The position numbers were made by a program, and so were the translations under genes. A stretch of DNA of 57,367 bases from the NCBI GenBank assembly GCA_947453935.1, contig CANGJU010000004.1, forward strand, positions 1 through 57,367, in the 5' to 3' direction. Below, piece by piece: positions 9,174 through 16,618 of this stretch; positions within the stretch are counted from its first letter, which is position 1, and each line of letters opens with the position of its first letter. The stretch comes from Bacteroidota bacterium (GTDB lineage: Bacteria > Bacteroidota > Bacteroidia > AKYH767-A > OLB10). The notes below the pieces were generated by a model. That model made no database searches and was not told the origin of the DNA. It saw nothing but the letters and a program-made list of their open reading frames with translations.

Positions 9174-12100
9174 ATGAAAATGCTTCGATATAAGATCTTA
9201 TTTAGCCTTGTGGTATTGGCTGGATGGTCCGCGTCTACATTCGCGAAGATGAATGTAGGAGGGAAAGCAGCACATGCACCTGTTCGCAATACAAAAGTTG
9301 CGGCTAGCTGTCCTGTTACTTCCTCACAAATTGATCTGGATATTAACCAGGTTCGTGCTCGTGTTTTAGTCGGTGGTGACCTTTGGTGGGATCCAGTTGG
9401 TCAAACACCTTACTATGAAGTTCCAATTGGAAGTGGAAAGAATTCAATTTATTCAGGAGCGCTTTGGATTGGTGGTTTTGATCAAGCTGGTCAGTTAAAA
9501 GTGGCTGCTCAAACTTATCGTCAAGGTGGTTCAAATGATTTTTGGGGTGGACCAATAGATACAGCTTCAGGTTCCCCTTCAATTGATAATGCAACTTGTG
9601 ATGCGTATGATAAATTTTGGCCAATCAGCCGTAAAGAAGTTACTGATTTTGTTGCTACCGGAACTGCTACAAACGAAATTAAAACTTGGCCAGGTAACGG
9701 TGATATCGCCAAAGGTGAATTGCCGACATTAGCACCATTCTTTGATGCTGATAATGATGGGGTTTATAACTATGAAAATGGTGATTATCCTTATTTCTTA
9801 TTAGCAGGTGACTATCCAGCAAATCCAAATACGGGTAAAGTAGAGTGTAACGATTACTTGTTTGGTGATAAATCAATCTGGTGGGTATTCAATGATGTAG
9901 GTAACATTAAAACAGAAACTAGTTCAGATCCTATCGGATTAGAAATTCGTGCACAGGCTTTCGCATTTAAGACTGCAAACGAAATTAACTTCATGACGTT
10001 CTATAAATATCAAATCATTAATCGTTCAAGTGATGAATTAGATTCAACTTATTTTGGTGTATGGTGTGATCCAGATTTAGGAAATGCTGCTGATGACTTA
10101 GTAGGTTGTGATGTAGGCTTAGGTTTAGGTTATGTATATAACGGAGATCCAGACGATGAAGGTGGTGGTGGTTATGGATTAAATCCTCCTTCAGTTGGTA
10201 TTGATTTCTTCCAAGGACCATTAGCAGATCCAGGTGATGGAATAGACAACAATCGTGATGGTGAAATTGATGAAATTGGAGAGCAAATTATTATGTCACG
10301 TTTCGTTTACTATGTAAACACCAATAGTGTTCCCAACGGAAATCCAAATACAACGGATGACTACTATGAGTATTTATCAGGTAGCTGGTTAGATGGTTTA
10401 CCAATTACTTATGGTGGCGATGGACGTGGAGGCGCTTCTGGTGCAACTGCAACTCCTTGTAATTTCATGTTCCCAGACAATACAGATCCGAATTTTTCTA
10501 CGCCATGGACAATGGTAACAGCAAATATTCAACCTGACGATATGCGTTGGTTACAATCTGCTGGAACATTTACATTACAACCAGGGGCAGTAAATTATAT
10601 TACAACAGGTGTTATCTGGCAGCGTACTACTGCTGGTGGTCCTTTAGCTTCTGTTTCATTATTAAAGTTAGCTGACCAAAAAGCTCAAGCTATTTTTGAT
10701 AACTGTTTCAAAATCTTAGATGGTCCTGATGCACCAGATTTAGCTATCCGTGAAGACGATAGAAAATTGATTTTATCACTAGAAAATGTAGCAACTAAGA
10801 AAGTTGAATTATACAACGAAGTTGATGCGGTAATCCCGAAAGCAGTACAAAATGCAACAGGTGGTTTCGATACATTAACAGATGCTGAAAGATCGTATAC
10901 ATTCCAAGGATACAAAATTTATCAGGTTGCTGATGAGACAGTATCTGATGCAGATGTGAATGATATTGCTAAAGCGAAACTAATTGCACAAGTAGACTTA
11001 AAAGACAATATTGGTCAGATTGTGAATTATGAATATGATAATAATATTTCTGCTTGGGTACCTTCGGAAAAAACAACTGTGGTTAATAATGGATTACAAC
11101 ATTCATTCATTATTACCAAAGATTTATTCTCACAAAAGGACCTTGTAAACTATAAGCCTTACTATTTCTTAGTAGTTTCTTATGCTTACAACAATTATCG
11201 TCCGTTTGATCCATTAAACGCAAATACGCAGAACAGACCATATGTTCAAGGTCGTAACAACATCGGAACATATAGTGGAATTCCTCATAAGTCTGTGGTT
11301 AATAATGCAGGTTCTGTATTGAATTCAGCTTATGGTCAAGGGGTACAAGTGAAGCGTATCGAAGGTCAGGGTAACGGAGGGAATTTCCTTGAAATGACAC
11401 AAGCTTCTGTTGATGAAATTTTTACTGGTACAACTAACAGTGTTCAAAATCCTGTTTACGAAGTAGGTAAAGGTCCAATCAATGTTAGTGTTTACGATCC
11501 TTGGGCTGTTAAGTCTGGTTCATTTGAATTAGCATTCAGCGGGGTAAGTGATGCAGATTATTATTATTTATATAACAATCCTTCACAGTATGTTGGTATC
11601 AATGATATCACAGCTAACGGTACAACTGTAACACTTATTACTTCGGGTAATTCAGGCATTACAGCTGGTACATATATCACGTTAAGTAATGTACAAGGAA
11701 TTACATCTACTCCTTCAATTAATGGATCGTTTGAAGTTCAATATGCAAATGCAGATACATTGAAGTTTACTACAACAACATTTACAGGAACATTCACTAC
11801 TGGTTCAAATGCTCAATTGCGTAGTTCATTAGCTCGTTCTACATTTAGTATTTCTAGCATTAATGAGCAGTTATATGAGAAGAATAAAATCTCGATGAAC
11901 ATTTCTAAAATCAATGGTCAGGAACCAGGAAATTTTGGAGCTGCTAATAATGGTTTAATTGGAGGTACAAAAACATATAAGAATGCTAGCGACCAATGGT
12001 TAGGTGGTATTAAAGATGTTGATGCTACGTCTATCTTAACCTCGACAACCAACTGGATTTTAAGTGGTACTCAAACAAACGTTGACTTATTGAATCCTTC

Positions 12101-13400
12101 ACCAAGTTATTTCTTGGATTCAACTGAAGCATACGAATCAATTCTTGAAGGAACATGGGCACCTTATATTGTTGCTAGTAATGCAAAAACTGTTGCTGCA
12201 CCTAAGCCATCAAGAACACCAGGAACAAGTAACTCATTAGACTTACGTTCTTTCATTAAGTGGAGCTATATGCCTTCGGTAGATGTAGTTATCACTTCTG
12301 ATAAATCAAAATGGACACGTGCGGTAGTAATGGAAATGGGAGAAGATACTATGCCAACTGTTGGTAATGCGAAGAAGTTCATGATGCGTAATCAGCATTC
12401 AGTAGATAAAAACGGTTTAGCTTGGGACGCTCCAGGAGCAAATGTTTCTGAAGCATCATTAACAGATACAGTAGGTATGGGTTGGTTCCCAGGATATGCA
12501 GTTAATGTTGAAACTGGAGAGCGTTTAAACATTGCTTTCGGTGAAAACTCTGCATTAGCAAATGAAAACGGAACAGATATGAAATGGAATCCTACAGGTA
12601 ATTCTGGAAGAGATGCCAATGGTCGTTTAAGCTATGGCGGTATGCATTATATTTACGTATACGGAATTGATACGATAGCAAGTACTCCTGCAGCACCTAC
12701 AGTTGGTAAATATGACAATGGTGCTAAGGTTGATACCCTATTTAGAAGATTTAGTAATGCGTATACAGCAACTGCTTCTGCGCCTTCTGCAAGAGCAGCA
12801 TTCAGAGCTATTACTTGGTGTTCATTACCATTAGTTAATGATGGATTTACTTATAATGAAAGTTCATCGTCAGATGTTAAAGTTAGCTTACGTGTTAAGA
12901 AAAACTATAAGCAGTTTACATCAGAAGGTGCAACTCAGGTTAACGGAGGAAACCCTTACTATCAATTTACGATTCCAGGATCTTATGAGTTAAGTACGAA
13001 CGTAACAGAAAAGGCTAAGACAGCATTAGATTATATCAATGTAGTTCCAAATCCTTATTACGCTTATTCAACTTACGAGAAAACTAGAAAAGATCAATTA
13101 GACAATCGTGTACGTATAATTAACTTGCCTTCTAAGTGTACAATTTCAATATATACTTTGAATGGAACATTGGTAAGACAATTCAAGCGTGATGTTTCTT
13201 CTGATGTGACTTCAGGACAAATAGTATCTGAAGGTCGTGATGAGAACTTAGCAACAACATTAGACTGGGATTTGAAAAACACAGCTGGTATCACGGTATC
13301 AAGTGGTGTTTATATTATTCACGTTGATGCAGGTGCATTAGGAGAAAAAGTTGTTAAATGGTTTGGTATAATGCGTCCAATTGACCTTGATTCTTTCTAA
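9174..13400 (+). CDS. Large exported protein with FlgD-like C-terminal domain
   Basis: This 1408-residue protein has a signal peptide (cleavage near TFAK, residue 25). The body has Asp-rich loops that resemble calcium sites (DADNDGVYNYENGDYP near residue 194; DNNRDGEIDEIGEQI near 357) and a long Ser/Thr/Asn-rich central part. The last 120 residues begin DYINVVPNPYYAYSTYE and run to GVYIIHVDAGALGEKVVKWF. This is a fibronectin/FlgD-like sandwich as found at the end of many T9SS-linked proteins, but the extreme end (IMRPIDLDSF) is not a typical type A sorting signal. It is the middle gene of a TonB receptor / exported protein / PorV-like barrel operon. It is probably on the cell surface, perhaps in a complex with the two barrels. 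The substrate is unknown. Confidence 0.75.
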   Translation: MKMLRYKILFSLVVLAGWSASTFAKMNVGGKAAHAPVRNTKVAASCPVTSSQIDLDINQVRARVLVGGDLWWDPVGQTPYYEVPIGSGKNSIYSGALWIGGFDQAGQLKVAAQTYRQGGSNDFWGGPIDTASGSPSIDNATCDAYDKFWPISRKEVTDFVATGTATNEIKTWPGNGDIAKGELPTLAPFFDADNDGVYNYENGDYPYFLLAGDYPANPNTGKVECNDYLFGDKSIWWVFNDVGNIKTETSSDPIGLEIRAQAFAFKTANEINFMTFYKYQIINRSSDELDSTYFGVWCDPDLGNAADDLVGCDVGLGLGYVYNGDPDDEGGGGYGLNPPSVGIDFFQGPLADPGDGIDNNRDGEIDEIGEQIIMSRFVYYVNTNSVPNGNPNTTDDYYEYLSGSWLDGLPITYGGDGRGGASGATATPCNFMFPDNTDPNFSTPWTMVTANIQPDDMRWLQSAGTFTLQPGAVNYITTGVIWQRTTAGGPLASVSLLKLADQKAQAIFDNCFKILDGPDAPDLAIREDDRKLILSLENVATKKVELYNEVDAVIPKAVQNATGGFDTLTDAERSYTFQGYKIYQVADETVSDADVNDIAKAKLIAQVDLKDNIGQIVNYEYDNNISAWVPSEKTTVVNNGLQHSFIITKDLFSQKDLVNYKPYYFLVVSYAYNNYRPFDPLNANTQNRPYVQGRNNIGTYSGIPHKSVVNNAGSVLNSAYGQGVQVKRIEGQGNGGNFLEMTQASVDEIFTGTTNSVQNPVYEVGKGPINVSVYDPWAVKSGSFELAFSGVSDADYYYLYNNPSQYVGINDITANGTTVTLITSGNSGITAGTYITLSNVQGITSTPSINGSFEVQYANADTLKFTTTTFTGTFTTGSNAQLRSSLARSTFSISSINEQLYEKNKISMNISKINGQEPGNFGAANNGLIGGTKTYKNASDQWLGGIKDVDATSILTSTTNWILSGTQTNVDLLNPSPSYFLDSTEAYESILEGTWAPYIVASNAKTVAAPKPSRTPGTSNSLDLRSFIKWSYMPSVDVVITSDKSKWTRAVVMEMGEDTMPTVGNAKKFMMRNQHSVDKNGLAWDAPGANVSEASLTDTVGMGWFPGYAVNVETGERLNIAFGENSALANENGTDMKWNPTGNSGRDANGRLSYGGMHYIYVYGIDTIASTPAAPTVGKYDNGAKVDTLFRRFSNAYTATASAPSARAAFRAITWCSLPLVNDGFTYNESSSSDVKVSLRVKKNYKQFTSEGATQVNGGNPYYQFTIPGSYELSTNVTEKAKTALDYINVVPNPYYAYSTYEKTRKDQLDNRVRIINLPSKCTISIYTLNGTLVRQFKRDVSSDVTSGQIVSEGRDENLATTLDWDLKNTAGITVSSGVYIIHVDAGALGEKVVKWFGIMRPIDLDSF

Positions 13401-13433
13401 TACCTATCAATCCTAAAAAAGAAAAAAAGAGAT

Positions 13434-14498
13434 ATGAAGAAAATTCTAATATATATTTCAGTTGCAACAGTGGCGTTTTCTGCCATCAGTTCGCAAACTT
13501 TTGCTGGTAACGAAGATCGTGCTGGCCAGAGTGGTGCTCACGAGTTGCTTATTAACCCATGGGCTAAAAATTCAGGATGGGGTGTTGCAGGACTTGCTAA
13601 TGTAAGAGGTGTTGAATCATTTGGTTTAAACCCTGCATGTGCAGCCTATTCAAAAGGAACAGATATTTCCTTTTCACATACTGATTGGTTAAAAGGGTCA
13701 GACATTAAAATTAATGCTTTCGGTATTTCTCAAAAAGTTGGAGAAAGCGGAGCATTAGGATTAACATTAATGTCGATGAGCTTTGGAGAAATCCAACGTT
13801 TAACAGAATCAAATCCTGATGGTGGAAATGGTACTTACTCTCCCCAGTTCTTAAACATCGGTTTAACTTATGCGAAAGAGTTCAGTAATAGCATCAAAGG
13901 TGGTATTACAACTCATATCGTATCGGAATCAATTAATGATGTTAAGGCCCAAGGTATTGCAATTGATGCAGGTATTCAGTACACAACTGGTAATAATGCC
14001 GACCACGACAATGTTCGTTTCGGAATCGCATTAAGAAATGTTGGTACTCCTATGAAGTATCAAGGTGAAGGTTTGTCATACAGAAATGATAATGCAACTC
14101 AAAACATCAACGTTCTTCAAGAGCAACGTACTGAGAATTTTGAATTACCAGCGTTAGTGTCAATCGGTGCTGCTTATGATATCAAAGCAGGAACTGATTC
14201 TCGTATCACACCTTCTGTAGCATTTACGTCAAATTCGTTTATTCGTGATCAAATTGGAGTAGGTGTTGAATACGGCTTCAAAAATTCATTCGCAATTCGT
14301 GCAGCTTATACAATCGATAAGAAAGATAAGAATGCAATTATCGATGAAGATATCACTGCTTTAAAAGGATTAAGTGGTGGATTAACGTATGAAGTTCCAT
14401 TAGGAAAATCAGGGAAACGTTTCGGAGTTGATTACTCTTACCGTGCTACAAAAACGTTCGATGGAACACATTCTATCGGAGCGCATATCGCACTATAA
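13434..14498 (+). CDS. PorV/PorQ-family outer-membrane beta-barrel protein
   Basis: This 354-residue protein has a signal peptide ending at TFAG (about residue 25). The mature start (GQSGAHELLINPWAKNSGWG) and the motif GVESFGLNPACAAY match the PorV/PorQ layout, in which a helix-rich N-terminal segment precedes a FadL-like barrel. Repeated amphipathic strands follow, ending SIGAHIAL. PorV of the T9SS binds C-terminal sorting domains and hands cargo to the attachment complex; PorQ has a related role. Whether this copy serves the general T9SS or only the exported protein encoded just upstream (33-bp gap) cannot be read from the sequence, but operon membership favours a dedicated partner. A strong terminator follows. 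Confidence 0.8.
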   Translation: MKKILIYISVATVAFSAISSQTFAGNEDRAGQSGAHELLINPWAKNSGWGVAGLANVRGVESFGLNPACAAYSKGTDISFSHTDWLKGSDIKINAFGISQKVGESGALGLTLMSMSFGEIQRLTESNPDGGNGTYSPQFLNIGLTYAKEFSNSIKGGITTHIVSESINDVKAQGIAIDAGIQYTTGNNADHDNVRFGIALRNVGTPMKYQGEGLSYRNDNATQNINVLQEQRTENFELPALVSIGAAYDIKAGTDSRITPSVAFTSNSFIRDQIGVGVEYGFKNSFAIRAAYTIDKKDKNAIIDEDITALKGLSGGLTYEVPLGKSGKRFGVDYSYRATKTFDGTHSIGAHIAL

Positions 14499-14516
14499 TA
14501 ATCAATCAAAATAATT

Positions 14517-14552
14517 GGAAGACCTTCTCGGAAGAGGAGGTCTTCCTTGCTT
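14517..14552 (+). terminator. Terminator of the TonB-receptor operon
   Basis: GGAAGACCT (14517-14525) pairs with AGGTCTTCC (14538-14546) around a purine-rich loop, followed by TTGCTTT. The T tract is interrupted, but the nine-pair stem is strong and its position closes the three-gene operon. Confidence 0.75.
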
Positions 14553-14588
14553 TAATAACAGCAGCGTAAATTTTTTAATTTTAGTAAC

Positions 14589-15065
14589 ATGTCGAACATC
14601 ACTTATTTAACTGAAGAAGGTTTAAAAAAATTACAAGACGAATTAGCGCATTTGAAAAACGTCGAGCGACCAAGTATTTCTCGTCAGATAGCAGAGGCAC
14701 GTGACAAAGGTGATTTATCAGAAAATGCAGAATATGATGCAGCGAAAGATGCACAAGGATTGTTGGAGTTAAAGATTTCTAAAATGGAAGAGCTTCTTGC
14801 AAGCTCACGCTTAATTGATGAATCTAAATTAGATATTTCTAAAGTTTCTGTTTTATGTAAAGTTAAAATCAGAAATATGGCAAATAAGGCAGAGATGTCG
14901 TATATGCTCGTAGCTGAAAATGAGGCCGATTTAAAATCAGGAAAGATCTCTGTCGGTTCGCCAATTGGTAAAGGATTGTTAGGAAAAAAAGTAGGTGAAG
15001 TAGCTGAAATTACCACGCCAGCTGGCAAACTAAATTTCGAAATCCTTGATATATCACTAGGTTAA
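14589..15065 (+). CDS. greA: Transcription elongation factor GreA
   Basis: The 158-residue length is standard for the family. The N-terminal coiled coil carries the tip motif ARDKGDLSENAEYDAAKDAQ, whose acidic residues reach into the RNA polymerase secondary channel and stimulate cleavage of backtracked transcripts. The C-terminal FKBP-like domain shows VGSPIGKGLLGKKVGEVAEI. The stop codon shares one base with the ATG of the following HIT gene, so the two are probably translated from one message. Confidence 0.97.
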   Translation: MSNITYLTEEGLKKLQDELAHLKNVERPSISRQIAEARDKGDLSENAEYDAAKDAQGLLELKISKMEELLASSRLIDESKLDISKVSVLCKVKIRNMANKAEMSYMLVAENEADLKSGKISVGSPIGKGLLGKKVGEVAEITTPAGKLNFEILDISLG

Positions 15066-15469
15066 TGGCCAGTATATTTTCAAAGATTGTTGCAGGTGAA
15101 ATACCCTGCTATAAAATAGCCGAAGACGAAAACTTTTTGGCTTTTTTAGATATTATGCCTCTGGCAATTGGACACACATTGGTGATTCCTAAAAAAGAAA
15201 CGGATTATATTTTCGATATCCAAAGTGATGAGTATCTGCAATTATGGATGTTTGCGCAAAAAGTGGCAAAAGCAGTTGGTGCTGCCATTCCTTGTAAGCG
15301 GGTAGGCGTAGCCGTTATTGGACTTGAAGTTCCGCATGCTCACATTCATTTAGTGCCATTAAATAAAGTGAGTGATATTAATTTTGAGAGAAGTAAATTG
15401 TCGCCTACAAAAGAAGAAATGACCACTGCTTACGAAGCAATTTTAAAAGCTTATCAGTTTATTTCTTAA
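15065..15469 (+). CDS. HIT-family nucleotide-binding hydrolase
   Basis: This is a 134-residue protein of the Hint/PKCI branch. It starts ASIFSKIVAGEIPCYKIAED and carries the histidine triad PHAHIHLVPL near residues 96-105, where the middle His is the catalytic nucleophile. Members hydrolyse purine nucleoside phosphoramidates or related AMP conjugates. The ATG overlaps the greA stop codon by one base (TAATG), indicating translational coupling. The 3' end overlaps the convergent ruvC gene by 11 bp, so there is no room for an intergenic terminator. Confidence 0.93.
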   Translation: MASIFSKIVAGEIPCYKIAEDENFLAFLDIMPLAIGHTLVIPKKETDYIFDIQSDEYLQLWMFAQKVAKAVGAAIPCKRVGVAVIGLEVPHAHIHLVPLNKVSDINFERSKLSPTKEEMTTAYEAILKAYQFIS

Positions 15470-16064
15470 TTCGGTCGGGATTTTTATTGATAAATGCCGA
15501 CCATGAAGCCTTGCTTTTTTTAGCACTTGCCTTCTTGGTAGTTGTATTTGCAGTGGAACTGGTTTGTTGAAAGCCTTTCGTCTGAAAATAATGACAAACA
15601 GCAACCCCTAACGCATCTGTTGCATCCAGAAATTTCGGAGTCTCTTCAAATTTTAAAATTGTTTTAAGCATACTTGCAACTTGCTCTTTGCTAGCCGCAC
15701 CTTTACCTGTGATAGATTTTTTAATTGTCCTAGGACTATAACCATGTACCGGAAGATGATGATGCAATGCAGCAGAAATGGCTGCACCTTGTGCACGGCC
15801 CAGCTTTAACATTGATTGTATATTTTTTCCAAAGAATGGTTCTTCAATAGAAAATTCGTCGGGTTTGTATTCTTTGATTAATTTTTCAACGGTGTCAAAT
15901 ATTTCTTTGATACGAAGAAAGTGATCTTCTTTTTTGTCTAATGATAAAACTCCTGCCGAAATTAATTTCAAGTTATTACCTGTAATATGAATAATTCCAT
16001 AACCCATTACAACCGTTCCGGGGTCGATGCCTAAAATTACTTTGTCTGTTTTATTTGAGTTCAT
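15459..16064 (-). CDS. ruvC: Holliday junction endonuclease RuvC
   Basis: This 201-residue protein is slightly longer than the usual 165-190 because of a Ser/Thr/Lys-rich tail. Catalytic acidic residues are visible in ILGIDPGTVVMGYG (first Asp), SIEEPFFGKNIQSMLKLGRA (Glu) and DATDALGVAVCHY (the C-terminal Asp pair). The enzyme resolves Holliday junctions after RuvAB branch migration. Its ATG abuts the stop codon of the upstream RNA methyltransferase with no gap. The tail (KKASAKKSKASWSAFINKNP) is basic and may be a lineage-specific DNA-contacting extension. Confidence 0.95.
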   Translation of the reverse strand: MNSNKTDKVILGIDPGTVVMGYGIIHITGNNLKLISAGVLSLDKKEDHFLRIKEIFDTVEKLIKEYKPDEFSIEEPFFGKNIQSMLKLGRAQGAAISAALHHHLPVHGYSPRTIKKSITGKGAASKEQVASMLKTILKFEETPKFLDATDALGVAVCHYFQTKGFQQTSSTANTTTKKASAKKSKASWSAFINKNPDRIKK

Positions 16065-16589
16065 TTATTTCAACTGACGATAAATTTCCCAACACACCAC
16101 ACCAGCACAAACAGAAATATTGATAGAGTGTTTAGTGCCTGATTGAGGAATCTCAATGACACCATCACAAATATCAATTACACTTTGTTGCACACCATCC
16201 ATTTCATGTCCGAAGATAATTGCAAAAGGATTACCCGCCGCATCAAATTCATTTAACATACAACTTTGAGTTGCTTGTTCAACAGCATAAATTAAATAGC
16301 CTTGATTTCTCAGGTGCTGAACAGCGTCTTCTGTTTTTTCAAAATATTCCCAATCCACAGATTCAGTTGCTCCGAGTGCTGTTTTTGAAATTTCTTTGTG
16401 TGGAGGAGTGGAAGTTATACCGCAAAGAATTATTTTTGAAGTATTGAAAGCGTCTGCTGTTCGAAATACAGATCCAACATTCAGCGCACTTCGAACATTA
16501 TCCAAAATAATTACATAAGGAAGTTTATCCTGCTTTTTATAGTCCATTAAAGCAGGTCGATTGAGTTCATCATTTTTAAGCTTCTGCAC
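16065..16589 (-). CDS. SpoU/TrmH-family RNA 2'-O-methyltransferase
   Basis: This is a 174-residue SPOUT-fold methyltransferase. Motif 1 is LPYVIILDNVRSALNVGSVFRT (Asn and Arg of the family's NxRSxxNVGSxxRTA pattern). Motif 2 is AIIFGHEMDGVQ, and motif 3 is IPQSGTKHSINISVCAGVVC, which forms the AdoMet knot. It methylates a ribose 2'-OH in tRNA or rRNA; the target cannot be told from the sequence. The start codon is GTG (minus strand, 16589). A minus-strand -7 element TAACTTTG ends about 20 bp upstream. It forms a two-gene unit with ruvC. Confidence 0.9.
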   Translation of the reverse strand: MQKLKNDELNRPALMDYKKQDKLPYVIILDNVRSALNVGSVFRTADAFNTSKIILCGITSTPPHKEISKTALGATESVDWEYFEKTEDAVQHLRNQGYLIYAVEQATQSCMLNEFDAAGNPFAIIFGHEMDGVQQSVIDICDGVIEIPQSGTKHSINISVCAGVVCWEIYRQLK

Positions 16590-16608
16590 GATATTTTATC
16601 TTTACCAC

Positions 16609-16616
16609 AAAGTTAA
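16609..16616 (-). promoter_or_regulatory. -7 promoter element for the methyltransferase-ruvC operon
   Basis: Read on the minus strand, 16616-16609 is TAACTTTG, matching TAnnTTTG. The leader to the GTG start at 16589 would be about 15 bases. It lies in the 29-bp gap shared with divergent mutS, which shows its own weaker TATCTTTA at about 16598-16605 on the plus strand. Confidence 0.5.
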
Positions 16617-16618
16617 CA

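Noticed and set aside
9343..10221. His- and Leu-rich minus-strand frames opposite the 1408-residue gene
   Set aside because: Antisense translations of Gly/Asp-rich coding sequence; no promoter or family match.
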